From Paenibacillus hunanensis (lineage in GTDB: Bacteria > Bacillota > Bacilli > Paenibacillales > Paenibacillaceae): a stretch of DNA of 64,000 nt. The notes beneath the pieces were generated by a model that saw nothing but the letters and a program-made list of their open reading frames with translations, was not told the origin of the DNA and searched no databases. The DNA is taken from the NCBI RefSeq assembly GCF_014645615.1, contig NZ_BMMB01000008.1, positions 1-64,000 on the forward strand. Direction: 5' to 3'. The position numbers and the translations under genes are program-made. Below, piece after piece: positions 9,660-18,893 of the stretch (positions are counted from its first letter, which is position 1; every line of letters starts with the position of its first letter).

Positions 9660-9832
9660 TGTTCCTACTTTTACCCCTTATCCAGCAAGGCTTTTATATA
9701 GCAAAAGTGCGAACCTCAAAATTAGACTACCTAAAATGAAGTGAAATTACAAGAAAAACAGGAAAATCCCTTATGTATCAAGGGGTGCGAACCTCCTAGG
9801 GATTTCATGTTAGCTTGAGGTTCGCACTTTTA
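9660..9832 (-). promoter_or_regulatory. CRISPR leader 2
   Basis: 173 bp that match leader 1 (127-299) with about five mismatches, and diverge from it immediately outside. On the minus strand the candidate promoter is TTTTGA (9716-9721), 17 bp, TATAAA (9693-9698). A 15-bp perfect inverted pair, AAAAGTGCGAACCTC at 9703-9717 and its complement at 9817-9831, bounds most of the leader. A further direct copy of GTGCGAACCTC lies between them near 9785. Confidence 0.87.
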
Positions 9833-10156
9833 GGTCAGCATTCCGGTTTGACTAAGCACACGACATATATCTGCTAAGTTGTGCATTATCGTTATCATCC
9901 TTTAGTTAAAGAAAATTCCGCCGTTAGTATTATTTTTATTTTTCAACAAACGAATTGTAGCAGGAATGACCGCTGGCTCTGTCAAAGGTTGAGATCGAAG
10001 CGCTATTCAACGTAATGGAATAGAGATAGAATATCAACAATTAAGATAACGTTTACATGAAAAATCTCGCCTCCGGTTGTCCATTGTTAGAAAGCGATAC
10101 CGTTCGCTGCAAGTCCGTATCTCATCCCCAACACAGGTTGAAGGAGTGATCAAAAG
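9833..10156. other. Intergenic region before the rhamnosidase gene
   Basis: No gene is visible. The only signal I support is a cre-like site at 10044-10057, listed separately. Any reading frame here is short and lacks a ribosome site. Confidence 0.5.
10044..10057 (+). promoter_or_regulatory. cre-like catabolite-control site (candidate)
   Basis: AGATAACGTTTACA matches 12 of 14 positions of the CcpA consensus TGWAARCGYTWNCW. It lies about 100 bp before the rhamnosidase start, a plausible position for glucose repression of a sugar-scavenging gene. Confidence 0.4.
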
Positions 10157-13069
10157 ATGGGTTCATTTCAAATTACAGATGTGCAGTGTGAGTATCGTAA
10201 CCGATTGCTCGGTACCGATATTGCCAGGCCAAGATTCAGCTGGAAATGTAGCAGTCCGCAGCGTGATGTACAGCAGTCTGCCTATCGGCTACAGGTGACA
10301 CTTGCAGATGATCCGCATTTCGAGCAGGTTATATGGGATTCAGAGCAGGTGAATGACTCACAGTCGATTCAGGTACAGTATGCTGGACCTGCACTACAGG
10401 TGCGCACGGCGTATCTCTTTCGTGTCAAAGTATGGTCAACATCAGGCGAAGAAAGTGAATGGAGTGAGCCAGGACAATTGGAAACTGGCATGATGCAGCC
10501 AGCACAGTGGCAGGCGCAGTGGATTACGCCGGATACGCGTGAGATCGAGCGAGAGTCCGAGGCGAATTTTCAGCTACGCCATACCTTTGAGCTGAATGGA
10601 GAGATCGCTTCAGCGCGTATCTATTCTACAGCAGCGGGTGTGTATGAGCTGTATATGAACGGGCAAACGGTATCGGATGATGTGCTTGCTCCAGGCTGGA
10701 CTAGCTATCATCATCGACTGCAATATCAGACGTATGATGTGACGTCACTTGTCCAGCCAGGGAATAATGCCGTTGGCGCATGGCTGGCAGATGGCTGGTA
10801 TCGGGGCAAGCTGGGCTTTGATGATAAGCAATATACGTACGGCGACCATCGCGCCCTGCTGCTGGAGCTGCATATTCGATATACCGATGGACGAGAACAG
10901 ATCATTACGAGCAATACGGACTGGCGTGCTGCTACCGGGCCTGTACTGTACTCGAATATGTATCACGGTGAAATCTATGATGCGACAGCCGAGCAGCAGG
11001 GCTGGAGCGAGCCGGGCTTTGACGATCGTCACTGGCACGGTGTTGAGGTGTTGCCACTTGGCTATAACACGCTGATCGCACAGGAAAATTGGCCGACTCG
11101 TGTCACAGAGACGATTCGTCCGATCGCTACCTTTGTCACGCCTGCTGGTGATCATGTGCTGGATATGGGGCAAAATATGGTCGGTCGCATTCGTCTACAT
11201 TTACCGGAAACGCCCGCAGGCACACAGATTAAGCTGCGTCATGCCGAGGTGCTGGACAAGGATGGCAATATTTATTTTGGCAATCTACGTCCTGCCCGGC
11301 AGACCGTTACATATCGTGCGGCAGGCACGCCAGGTGGGGAGACGTATGCCCCTTATTTCACCTTTCAAGGCTTCCGTTATGTACAAGTACAGGGCTATCC
11401 GGAACAGGAACAACACGGACTGCCACTGGATGCATTTGAAGGGGAAGTTCTGCATTCGGATATGCCATCGACCGGAACCTTCGAATGCTCAGATGAACGT
11501 GTGAATAAGCTCCAGCACAATATACGCTGGGGGCAGCGTGGGAACTTCCTTGATGTGCCTACTGACTGTCCGCAGCGCGATGAGCGGCTAGGCTGGACGG
11601 GAGATGCACAGGTATTTATCTCGACTGCGCTGTTCAATTATCAGGGGGCTCCCTTTTTCAGCAAATGGCTACATGATGTGAAGGCAGAGCAGCATGCAGA
11701 CGGTGGGATTCCTTTTGTTGTACCGGATATTGTGGGTGGTGCGAACTCGGCAGCATGGGGCGATGCAGCCGTGATCTGTCCGTGGACGACGTATCGTTAT
11801 TATGGTGATACACGCTTGCTGGCAGAGCAGTATGACAGCATGAAGAAGTGGGTAGAATACATTCGCGCGCAGGGTGAGGAAGAAGCGCTGTGGAATACGG
11901 GCTTTCATTTTGGTGATTGGCTTGCGCTGGATGCGAGGGAAGACAGCTACATCGGCGCCACCCCAACCGATCTGATCGCAACCGCCTATTATGCGTACTC
12001 GTCACGATTGGTGGCGGAAGCGGCGGCTGTACTGGGTAAAACAGACGAGGCTGAGCGGTATCAGCAGCTTCATCAGCAGGTCGTTCAGGCATTTCAAGCT
12101 GAGTTTGTAACGGGACGTGGGCGGATGGCGGCACCGACACAGACGGCGCATGTACTTGCGCTTGTATTTGATCTATTGGAGCCTGCTCTGCGAGCGCGAG
12201 TAGCGCGTGATCTGAACGATCTGGTTGTGAGTAATGGCTATCATCTAACGACAGGCTTTGTTGGTACACCGTATCTATGCTTTGCCCTGTCGGATAATGG
12301 CTATCATGAAACGGCAGTACGCTTGCTATTGCAAAGCTCTTATCCGGGCTGGCTCTATTCGGTATCTCAGGGCGCAACGACGATCTGGGAGCACTGGGAT
12401 AGCATCAAGCCAGACGGTTCCTTCTGGAGCGATGATATGAATTCATTTAACCATTATTCCTATGGTGCAGTCGGTGATTGGATGTATCGCCGTATCGCTG
12501 GTCTGGATATGGGGATGGAAGAGCCAGCTTATCGTCATATTCATCTGGAGCCGCAATTCGGTGGGCGGCAGCTTACGTATGCGAAGGCTACACATGAATC
12601 GATGTATGGACGCATTGAATGTGGCTGGGAGCTGGATGGAGAGCATGTTATTGTACAGGTAACGATTCCGGTAAATACAGCAGCAACGCTTCGCTTGCGG
12701 GGAGCAATCTTAGAGCAGCTAACGGAAAATGGCGATGCGATACCGTCCATTCCTGCCTCGGGTATTCGCAACGTGCAGCAGGAGGTGGAGTTGGTTCAAC
12801 TAGAGCTTGGCTCGGGCAGCTATTGCTTCCGTTATCCAGCGAAAGGGTTATTCCAGCGCTCCTACACCGAGCATACACGCTTATCGGAGCTACAGCTGGA
12901 CGAGCAGGCGATCAGCATAGTGAACCAGCATGCCCCGCAGCTACTTAGTGGAGCATTGACCAGCATCGTAAGCCAATCGTCCCTTCGCCAGATTACTGAT
13001 AACCAGATGACTCGTGTCTCCGAGAATACGCTGAAGCACATGCTGAAGGAGCTACAAATGCTACCTTGA
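10157..13069 (+). CDS. Alpha-L-rhamnosidase, glycoside hydrolase family 78
   Basis: Hydrolyses terminal alpha-L-rhamnose from plant glycosides or pectin side chains (rhamnogalacturonan). The 970-residue protein has no signal peptide, so it should act in the cytoplasm on imported glycosides. Visible layout: an N-terminal beta-sandwich region (1-150), a rhamnosidase N-terminal domain with LYMNGQ.VSDDVLAPGWTSY near 175, and a beta domain. The (alpha/alpha)6 catalytic domain carries PTDCPQRDERLGWTGDA near 465-485, where the acidic residues typical of GH78 sit. Later motifs are WEHWDSI and NSFNHYSYGAVGDW, then a C-terminal beta domain. About 80 extra residues at the end are poorly conserved in my memory of the family. 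ATG follows GAAGGAGTG. Confidence 0.93.
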   Translation: MGSFQITDVQCEYRNRLLGTDIARPRFSWKCSSPQRDVQQSAYRLQVTLADDPHFEQVIWDSEQVNDSQSIQVQYAGPALQVRTAYLFRVKVWSTSGEESEWSEPGQLETGMMQPAQWQAQWITPDTREIERESEANFQLRHTFELNGEIASARIYSTAAGVYELYMNGQTVSDDVLAPGWTSYHHRLQYQTYDVTSLVQPGNNAVGAWLADGWYRGKLGFDDKQYTYGDHRALLLELHIRYTDGREQIITSNTDWRAATGPVLYSNMYHGEIYDATAEQQGWSEPGFDDRHWHGVEVLPLGYNTLIAQENWPTRVTETIRPIATFVTPAGDHVLDMGQNMVGRIRLHLPETPAGTQIKLRHAEVLDKDGNIYFGNLRPARQTVTYRAAGTPGGETYAPYFTFQGFRYVQVQGYPEQEQHGLPLDAFEGEVLHSDMPSTGTFECSDERVNKLQHNIRWGQRGNFLDVPTDCPQRDERLGWTGDAQVFISTALFNYQGAPFFSKWLHDVKAEQHADGGIPFVVPDIVGGANSAAWGDAAVICPWTTYRYYGDTRLLAEQYDSMKKWVEYIRAQGEEEALWNTGFHFGDWLALDAREDSYIGATPTDLIATAYYAYSSRLVAEAAAVLGKTDEAERYQQLHQQVVQAFQAEFVTGRGRMAAPTQTAHVLALVFDLLEPALRARVARDLNDLVVSNGYHLTTGFVGTPYLCFALSDNGYHETAVRLLLQSSYPGWLYSVSQGATTIWEHWDSIKPDGSFWSDDMNSFNHYSYGAVGDWMYRRIAGLDMGMEEPAYRHIHLEPQFGGRQLTYAKATHESMYGRIECGWELDGEHVIVQVTIPVNTAATLRLRGAILEQLTENGDAIPSIPASGIRNVQQEVELVQLELGSGSYCFRYPAKGLFQRSYTEHTRLSELQLDEQAISIVNQHAPQLLSGALTSIVSQSSLRQITDNQMTRVSENTLKHMLKELQMLP

Positions 13070-13083
13070 ATCCATCGCAACGC

Positions 13084-13141
13084 AAAAAGCCTGTCTACCA
13101 TCCGCTGCATTATGCATCGGGCTCGATGGACAGGCTTTTTT
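13084..13141. terminator. Bidirectional terminator
   Basis: AAAAAGCCTGTC (13084-13095) pairs with GACAGGCTTTTT (13129-13140), giving T runs on both strands between the convergent rhamnosidase and MpsC-family genes. Confidence 0.85.
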
Positions 13142-13173
13142 ACATACACAATCATATCAATTCGGTTGTCTCC

Positions 13174-13860
13174 TCAATGATCGTTTAGGAAGGTAAGCAC
13201 CATCAGACTGATATCTTTGTCAAAATCCCAATCTAGAAACGCTTGATCAAGCGTTTTGCCGAGAATGGTACGTACGGGCAGGCCATCTACAAAGCGATCC
13301 AGCTCCAGCTCACGCTTGGATACACGTAAGGCGTTATTAAAGCCTTTTTTGATAATTCGCTTTTCCAGGCTGATCAATAATCCTTTGCGAATGATGACCA
13401 GTGTATCTGGATCAACCCAGTACGATTCGATATCAGCAGGTGATTTTTGTACATCCTCTGTAATTTGACTTACTCGGATATGCAGCTCGGCTTTACCAGA
13501 GTATAGATCTTCCTTTTTACGATCTGGCTCTAGCTCAAACATGATCGCGATACAGGCGCGATTCACGTCTTCCTTCCAATCGATAAAATGGTGAATAATC
13601 TGCTGTCCAGCCGCTGCTTCAACCTTTTTACGAATCGCAGGATAGACAAATTGATCAAGTAAAATGTAGACATGGGTATATCGCTCATCCGGGTCATCCG
13701 GCAGACGCTCATCGTCCGGATCAATCAGCTCATTCAGAAAAATAACGACACTGTGCTCGTTGGTACGAATAGTGACTGATTCCGGGGATTTGCCGAACTG
13801 ACTCTGACCCAGCAGACCGATTTGTTGAATAACAGCTTCCAGATTAGCAGTTTGGGACAC
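13174..13860 (-). CDS. MpsC/DUF2294-family protein, two-lobed
   Basis: Function unknown to me. The family (PF10057) was named after a component of a proposed sodium-translocating system, but members are soluble. The 228-residue protein has one typical motif, FGKSPESVTIRTNEHSVVIF, near residue 20. A second lobe near 150-190 reads SYWVDPDTLVIIRKGLL then LEKRIIKKG and LRVSKRELE. The gene cut at the right edge of the window (63409) shares both. GTG 13860 is chosen because AAAGGAG is 8 nt upstream; an in-frame ATG at 13914 lacks a site. It converges with the rhamnosidase gene. Confidence 0.75.
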   Translation of the reverse strand: MSQTANLEAVIQQIGLLGQSQFGKSPESVTIRTNEHSVVIFLNELIDPDDERLPDDPDERYTHVYILLDQFVYPAIRKKVEAAAGQQIIHHFIDWKEDVNRACIAIMFELEPDRKKEDLYSGKAELHIRVSQITEDVQKSPADIESYWVDPDTLVIIRKGLLISLEKRIIKKGFNNALRVSKRELELDRFVDGLPVRTILGKTLDQAFLDWDFDKDISLMVLTFLNDH

Positions 13861-14012
13861 GGCAAATTCTCCTTTGCAGCAATAAAATAGAAAAGTATGA
13901 TAAGTATTAACCACAAGCTAGCCGTATATAATCGCTGTTAAGTGATTCAATCTGCAAATCATTCGATTTCTAAGCAATTGTAAACCGACAACTGTATCGC
14001 AAATGAGTGATA

Positions 14013-14048
14013 AAGACCCTCGCCTGTACGAATAAAGGCAAGGGTCTT
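14013..14048 (-). terminator. Terminator after the pectate lyase gene
   Basis: AAGACCCTCGCC (14013-14024) and GGCAAGGGTCTT (14037-14048) form a stem about 50 nt beyond the pectate lyase stop on the minus strand. The T tract is weak. Confidence 0.7.
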
Positions 14049-14096
14049 GGTTTATTTACTGATAGGAAGCGTGGATTAGCTAGCAATTCTATTCGA

Positions 14097-15689
14097 TTAA
14101 TATTGAGTGATGAGCCAGTTCGTTTTGCTCCAGCTTAGCTTGCCAGAGCCTGCGCCATCCGATGCCTTCAAACGACTAACGAGTGTGGTAGGATCATCGG
14201 TCTGATAGCTGTAAGGCAGACTGCTAAAGCCATTCCATGAGAAGGCTAATGCAGTTGCCGGATACGGAGCGAGCGGGCTGCCTGCTGTATCGCTATTCCC
14301 ACGGAAGGTTGTACCATTCGCGGTGTAGATCGTGTCGACTGCGCGAATTTTGCCTGTATATTTGCTATTGCTTGGATCAGTCTGGTTATTACGGATCGGA
14401 GAGGCGACGCCGATAATTTGCGATTTTTCCACCAGTACGGCACCGCCCTCGGTGGAGATTGCTCCATTACTCGTTACAGTAAAATGGTAGCCCTTCGAGC
14501 TGATCGCTGTATCCATGGCAGGTGTTAGCTTTGCCTTGGCAGCAACCAGTCCAGAAGCGTCCATTACGATATTGTAAACGTGTGCATTTCCGCCCCGCAG
14601 ACGAGGCATCCGATCCTGAGAGTCCTGATAGTAGTTATGATGGAGCGTGATTTCCAGATCAGGATTGTCTGATGCGAACTCCGTAGCACCAACCAGATGT
14701 GTTTTCTTTTGTCCACCAGCGATGGCGATAATGTCCTGCTGGCTCAGACCTACCGCACTACTGCGCAAATAGTTATACATTGGATAAGCTGATTTGTTGG
14801 CTTCCATTACTTTAACCTGCTGGCTGACCCAGCTATTAGAGCTGCCATCATCACTACGGAAGGAAGACCAGGAGATGGTCACACCATTACTGCCCTTTTT
14901 CACATCGACAACGCCATCATAGGCTTTATTAAATGTGCAATGGTCAATCCAGACCTTGCTCGTCTGCTCCAGTGTCAGGTAATCCCAATCATTTTTATCG
15001 TAGTCACCCTTGGTCGCTTCATCCCATTCCCATAGCTCGTCAAATTCCAGATTGCGAATGACCAGATTGGAGCTGCGTTTAACGGTGATGCCGACATGCT
15101 TGATTTTGGAACCATTGTTCGAGAATATCGTTAACCCGTCAAAGCCGTCGATCGTCAGCTTACTCACGCCTGTTTGCTTGAGTACCGGGTGAGTGAGTGG
15201 CTTGTTATGCTCAGCGAAAGGAGAGGTCTGCGCAGCAGACGGTAGCTCGTTCCAGCCCAGATTCAGGTCGTTCATCACTTCAATTACTTTGACCCCGGAG
15301 CCTTTTTTGAGTGCCTGGGCTAGATCGGTAGCCGTATAGACCTTTTTGTAGCGAGCATCGGTCTCAGCGATTGTGCCGCCGCCCGTATTGCCTGTTGAGA
15401 ATCCGGTCAAATTATAAGCGCTGTATGTACCTGCTGCCTGTGCGCTGGCAAGTTGCTTGGTGCCCTCAGCAGGAGCGAGAACGCTACCGTTATTGCTAAT
15501 GGCGGTGTCAGATGGTATCGCCTGTGCGGTCGAATCGAGCATAGAGGCGAAAATGTTAACGTTTGCAAAATGTGAAATAGAAGATGGGGATGACGCGGAT
15601 GCTGATGGTCCAGCGATGGATAATCCGCCCCACATCATCGCTCCGCTTAGCAGTAGAACGGTTCCTTTTTGAAGTACCTTTTTTTTCAT
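14097..15689 (-). CDS. Secreted pectate lyase, polysaccharide lyase family 1
   Basis: Cleaves polygalacturonate by beta-elimination outside the cell. The 530-residue product starts MKKKVLQKGTVLLLSGAMMW and has a Sec signal ending around ASASS (residues 34-37). The parallel beta-helix domain shows the PL1 signatures WIDHCTFNKAYDGVVDVKKG near residue 245 and HHNYYQDSQDRMPRLRGGN near 350-365; the latter holds the catalytic Arg region. ATG 15689 follows AAAGGAGAG; the in-frame upstream start at 15776 would bury the signal peptide. The length leaves an unassigned stretch of about 90 residues between signal and lyase core. A cre-like site lies upstream. Confidence 0.93.
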   Translation of the reverse strand: MKKKVLQKGTVLLLSGAMMWGGLSIAGPSASASSPSSISHFANVNIFASMLDSTAQAIPSDTAISNNGSVLAPAEGTKQLASAQAAGTYSAYNLTGFSTGNTGGGTIAETDARYKKVYTATDLAQALKKGSGVKVIEVMNDLNLGWNELPSAAQTSPFAEHNKPLTHPVLKQTGVSKLTIDGFDGLTIFSNNGSKIKHVGITVKRSSNLVIRNLEFDELWEWDEATKGDYDKNDWDYLTLEQTSKVWIDHCTFNKAYDGVVDVKKGSNGVTISWSSFRSDDGSSNSWVSQQVKVMEANKSAYPMYNYLRSSAVGLSQQDIIAIAGGQKKTHLVGATEFASDNPDLEITLHHNYYQDSQDRMPRLRGGNAHVYNIVMDASGLVAAKAKLTPAMDTAISSKGYHFTVTSNGAISTEGGAVLVEKSQIIGVASPIRNNQTDPSNSKYTGKIRAVDTIYTANGTTFRGNSDTAGSPLAPYPATALAFSWNGFSSLPYSYQTDDPTTLVSRLKASDGAGSGKLSWSKTNWLITQY

Positions 15690-15781
15690 GCTTGATCTCT
15701 CCTTTGATTGTCGATGGATGATAACAAGTTGAATAGGTAATAAAAGGTATTGCATGTCACATGTACAAGCTATCATGTTAA

Positions 15782-15795
15782 TTAGAGCGCTTACA
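15782..15795 (-). promoter_or_regulatory. cre-like catabolite-control site (candidate)
   Basis: On the minus strand TGTAAGCGCTCTAA matches 12 of 14 consensus positions and resembles the Bacillus amyO type (TGTAAGCG core). It lies 93 bp upstream of the pectate lyase start. Confidence 0.5.
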
Positions 15796-16051
15796 TAGAT
15801 CGAAAGTACTAATATTGTTACAAAAGATATCAGTTTATAGAATTGTGTAGAAAAATATGGAATTTAAGATCATCAGCTTAACTATTTAGCATGACCAAAA
15901 GCAGGATTCGCTGTTAGGAGAAGCTTGATATATTAATAATGATATATCAAAAAATACAGTCAATATATACATCCATACAAGCGGCTATCATTTCGGTATA
16001 ATTATAGATTGCCTTTTTAATCCCATCGCTGATCTGGCATCAGATAATAAA

Positions 16052-16088
16052 AAACAGCCCTTCCGGTCATGACCGTAACAGGCTGTTT
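16052..16088. terminator. Terminator after the ytxH-like gene
   Basis: AAACAGCC (16052-16059) pairs with GGCTGTTT (16081-16088), and an inner TTCCGGTCATGACCG adds pairing. Flanking A and T runs make it usable from the minus strand. Confidence 0.75.
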
Positions 16089-16146
16089 GGTTCATCCTAT
16101 AAATGGCTTGTAGCAGCAATCGATTTGCTTCTACGTAAAGGCGAGC

Positions 16147-16512
16147 TTACATCACAGTTGGGCCTTTTGTCAGCGAGGAATCAGAGGAGCTAGCTTTGAG
16201 CTTGTTGACCTCACCAGTCAGCTCGACCTTCGCATCCGTCAGCATGCCCTTCCATTCCTGCACGACACCAATCGCTTCTTTCACAACCGGTGTAATCTCC
16301 TTAGCCAGCTCGACCAGCTCTTCGGTGCTGGACTTCATCTCACGACCTTTGAATTTGAGTGTCTCCGTCAGACTGCTCGCGGAGCTGCTCGCGCCCGATT
16401 TGAGCGTATAACGCATATCCTCGCCAGATTTAGGCGCAAATAAAAGTGCTGCACCTGCACCTACCAGTGCGCCTGCGATAATCCCGAATACTAGATTTTT
16501 CTGTTCCATCAT
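16147..16512 (-). CDS. YtxH-family protein
   Basis: Small protein of the general-stress-associated YtxH family (PF12732). The 121-residue product has one hydrophobic segment (LVFGIIAGALVGAGAALLFAP, residues 6-26) followed by the typical SGEDMR. It ends in a long amphipathic, probably coiled-coil helix. No enzymatic role is known. The ribosome site GGAG sits 6 nt before ATG 16512; the ATG at 16518 would overlap it. Confidence 0.85.
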   Translation of the reverse strand: MMEQKNLVFGIIAGALVGAGAALLFAPKSGEDMRYTLKSGASSSASSLTETLKFKGREMKSSTEELVELAKEITPVVKEAIGVVQEWKGMLTDAKVELTGEVNKLKASSSDSSLTKGPTVM

Positions 16513-17225
16513 GATCATCTCCGTTCAATAAAAGATTAGGATTGTCATCCATGTCTAGCGTGCTATCTATATGGTATTACCCACGATTTGGTGCTGCGCC
16601 TACGCATTCGCTTGTCTGCATGCATAAATTGTACAATGATGGCAGAGATCGACATCATGAAGGGGGATCGACACGTCCAAGCAAGCCCGTATGTTTAAAG
16701 GGATATCATAGTCTGAGCTTACCATGCGCAGAGGACTTCGGTTACGGTACAGCTATCGTAGATAATAAGCGATATACTTAGCATACCGAACACAGCGTGA
16801 GGGACGCAACTATCATCTTGCTCTCAGGCGAAGTGTTATCGAACGTTCAACCTCACCAGGTAGATTCATATGAATGTCTGTATTGAATACGCCACCTTAC
16901 AAGATTATGACTACCTTGCTTAGCATGATGTAGAATAGCTAGGATATAGAGAAGTAACAAGGATGCAAAGTAGCCAGCATATAAGAAGAGTAGCATTACA
17001 TAGCAAAAAGCTCCTTGCCACCAGAAGGTGACAGGGAGCCTTTGTTTGTACTGCTGCGATAGTAGTGAGCAGCATAGCAGTTGTATTCAATGATATCGAC
17101 CATGTACCCGAATATCCTATGCTTTATTTTATTGCGGCGAATCGTTGCTCGATTCGGTATACGAGTAGGCTGCTTATAGTGCAACTCGTGCAATGCTCTT
17201 GCAGTCGCGCTTGCTTGTATGATGA
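16513..17225. other. 713-bp region without a convincing gene
   Basis: Between the ytxH-like gene and the M20 gene's 3' end. It holds the M20 terminator at 17005-17043. A reading frame at 16542-16781 (+) has no ribosome site and no recognisable sequence, so I do not call it. Nothing else stands out. Confidence 0.5.
17005..17043 (-). terminator. Terminator of the M20 hydrolase gene
   Basis: On the minus strand AAAGGCTCCCTGTCACC pairs with GGTGGCAAGGAGCTTTTT, about 180 nt beyond the stop. The loop is only four to five nucleotides and the stem ends in a T run. Confidence 0.8.
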
Positions 17226-18419
17226 TTAGCCTGCGGTAACAGGAGATGGACTTAGCAGCTTTTCAGCTACGATACCGAGGAAGATACGTCCGGTGTTCAG
17301 CAGCGCACGCTCATCGATATCGAAGCGTGGGTGGTGATGGGCAAATGCCGTTGCTTCATCTTTTTGTGAGCCAACATAGAAGAAGTTACCCGGACGCTCT
17401 TCTAAGAAATATGCAAAGTCCTCTGCACCCATTGCTGGTTCGATTTCAAATAAAGCTTCCTCACCAAGCACATCGGTCACGATCGCACGCACCTGATCAG
17501 CCTGTTCCGGTGGATTCACTACTGCTGGGTAGCCATTCGTATACTCCAGTGAGAAGGTTGCGCGTGAAGCCGCAGTAATTCCTGCCAGTGTAGTACGAAT
17601 ATCCTCTTCAATCTGCTTGCGTACCTCAGGATCGAATGTACGCACCGTGCCTTCAATTTTGGCGGTATCCGCAATAATGTTAAATGCAGAGCCTGCCTGG
17701 AATACGCCGACTGTAACGACAGCGGATTTGAGTGGGTTCACATGACGTGCCACGATATTTTGCAGTGCGCCCACTACCTGACTTCCTACTACGATCGAAT
17801 CGACCGTTTGGTCTGGACGAGCACCGTGTCCGCCTTTACCTTGAATGACGATCGAGAAGCCGTCGGCTGCTGCCATCGCAGGTCCAGCGACAACAGCGAT
17901 GCGACCATAGGGCAGATAGCTCGCCAGATGGGCACCGTACACTTCATCGACACCGTCCAGTGCGCCATCTTCGATCATCGCTTTGGCACCGCCTGGAATT
18001 TTCTCCTCGGCATGCTGGAAAATAAAGCGTACATTCCCCTTCAACTGATCGGTATGACGACTGAGCACATGTGCGACACCGAGTAGAGACGCGGTATGTC
18101 CGTCATGTCCGCAGGCGTGCATCACGCCATCATTTTGTGAACGGTAAGGAACATCATTTTCTTCATGAATAGGCAAAGCATCAAAGTCTGCTCGAAATGC
18201 AATCGTTGGCCCTGGCTGTGCCCCTTTCAAATCGGCAATCACGCCGCCTTCACCAACGCCCGTTCTTACTTCATAGCCGAAGCTAGTTAATGTATCGGCG
18301 ATAAATTGCGAGGTTTTCACTTCCTGAAATGACAGCTCAGGATACTGGTGCATATGTCTGCGCCATCCGACAATATCCTGTTCAAGTACGTTCAATTCGT
18401 CTATCCACTGCGTTCTCAT
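17226..18419 (-). CDS. M20-family amidohydrolase (aminoacylase / N-acyl amino acid hydrolase type)
   Basis: Zinc peptidase-like enzyme of subfamily M20D, which removes acyl groups from N-acylated amino acids such as hippurate or IAA conjugates; the exact substrate cannot be read from sequence. The 397-residue protein shows RRHMHQYPELSFQE, AFRADFDALPI, MHACGHDGHTA (metal-binding Cys/His), QHAEEKIPGGAKAMI and GAEDFAYF, then a dimerisation domain insert (GKGGHGARPDQTVDSI). ATG 18419 is used, 8 nt after GGAGG; the ATG at 18425 touches the ribosome site. Monocistronic. Confidence 0.92.
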   Translation of the reverse strand: MRTQWIDELNVLEQDIVGWRRHMHQYPELSFQEVKTSQFIADTLTSFGYEVRTGVGEGGVIADLKGAQPGPTIAFRADFDALPIHEENDVPYRSQNDGVMHACGHDGHTASLLGVAHVLSRHTDQLKGNVRFIFQHAEEKIPGGAKAMIEDGALDGVDEVYGAHLASYLPYGRIAVVAGPAMAAADGFSIVIQGKGGHGARPDQTVDSIVVGSQVVGALQNIVARHVNPLKSAVVTVGVFQAGSAFNIIADTAKIEGTVRTFDPEVRKQIEEDIRTTLAGITAASRATFSLEYTNGYPAVVNPPEQADQVRAIVTDVLGEEALFEIEPAMGAEDFAYFLEERPGNFFYVGSQKDEATAFAHHHPRFDIDERALLNTGRIFLGIVAEKLLSPSPVTAG

Positions 18420-18893
18420 ATGCATCCTCCTGTTATATAGGTTTCATGCTCTAATGATAAAATAAATTCCAGAATTTACAAAGGAAATTCACTTTAAAAC
18501 TATCATGATGAATTTTATATGTCAAATTTGACATTTGGGAAAAGGCAGATATAAGCGAGCGACTGACTTCGTTAATCTCACAATGGAATGACGAGTATCC
18601 AACAATCCAAAAAATCAGCAGGCTCAAGGTACAACAAAAGATATTTTGGATCAGCACAGGCTTCACAGATCAATACATTCAAGCCTGTATCGATCATGTA
18701 ATATTATAAAAAAACAACCCTCTGAACACTTCAACCGAAGCGCTCAGAAGGTGGATAGGTGGTAAGGGAGTAATCAAAGAGTAGTTGAAATGGATGGGCG
18801 GAAGGTAGCTTAATTATTACAAATGATCCAGTAAACCAGGACAAGCTATGAGTTCTATCATGTCGATTACGAATTGGCTAATTGATTGTAGGT
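18420..18893. other. Intergenic region between M20 and DoxX genes
   Basis: Holds the DoxX terminator at 18707-18751 and the upstream region of the M20 gene. A 71-codon minus-strand frame at 18451-18666 has no ribosome site and is not called. Confidence 0.5.
18707..18751 (-). terminator. Terminator of the doxX-like gene
   Basis: On the minus strand CCTTCTGAGCGCTTC pairs with GAAGTGTTCAGAGGG (several G-T pairs) over a short loop, then TTGTTTTTTT. Confidence 0.85.

Larger units (their letters stand above)
15690..16146. other. Intergenic region upstream of pectate lyase
   Basis: Contains the 5' leader of the pectate lyase gene, the cre-like site at 15782-15795 and the YtxH terminator at 16052-16088. 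No further gene is seen. Confidence 0.5.

Noticed and set aside
8670..9739. Several frames of 60-125 codons on both strands across the CRISPR array
   Set aside because: They are translations of the repeat unit and its spacers, repeating the same residues every 66-69 bp.
11658..12377. 239-codon minus-strand frame inside the rhamnosidase gene
   Set aside because: Antisense of a gene with strong family motifs; no ribosome site or recognisable domain.
16542..16781. 79-codon plus-strand frame
   Set aside because: No ribosome site, composition not protein-like, no conserved motif seen.
18451..18666. 71-codon minus-strand frame
   Set aside because: AT-rich, no ribosome site, nothing recognisable.
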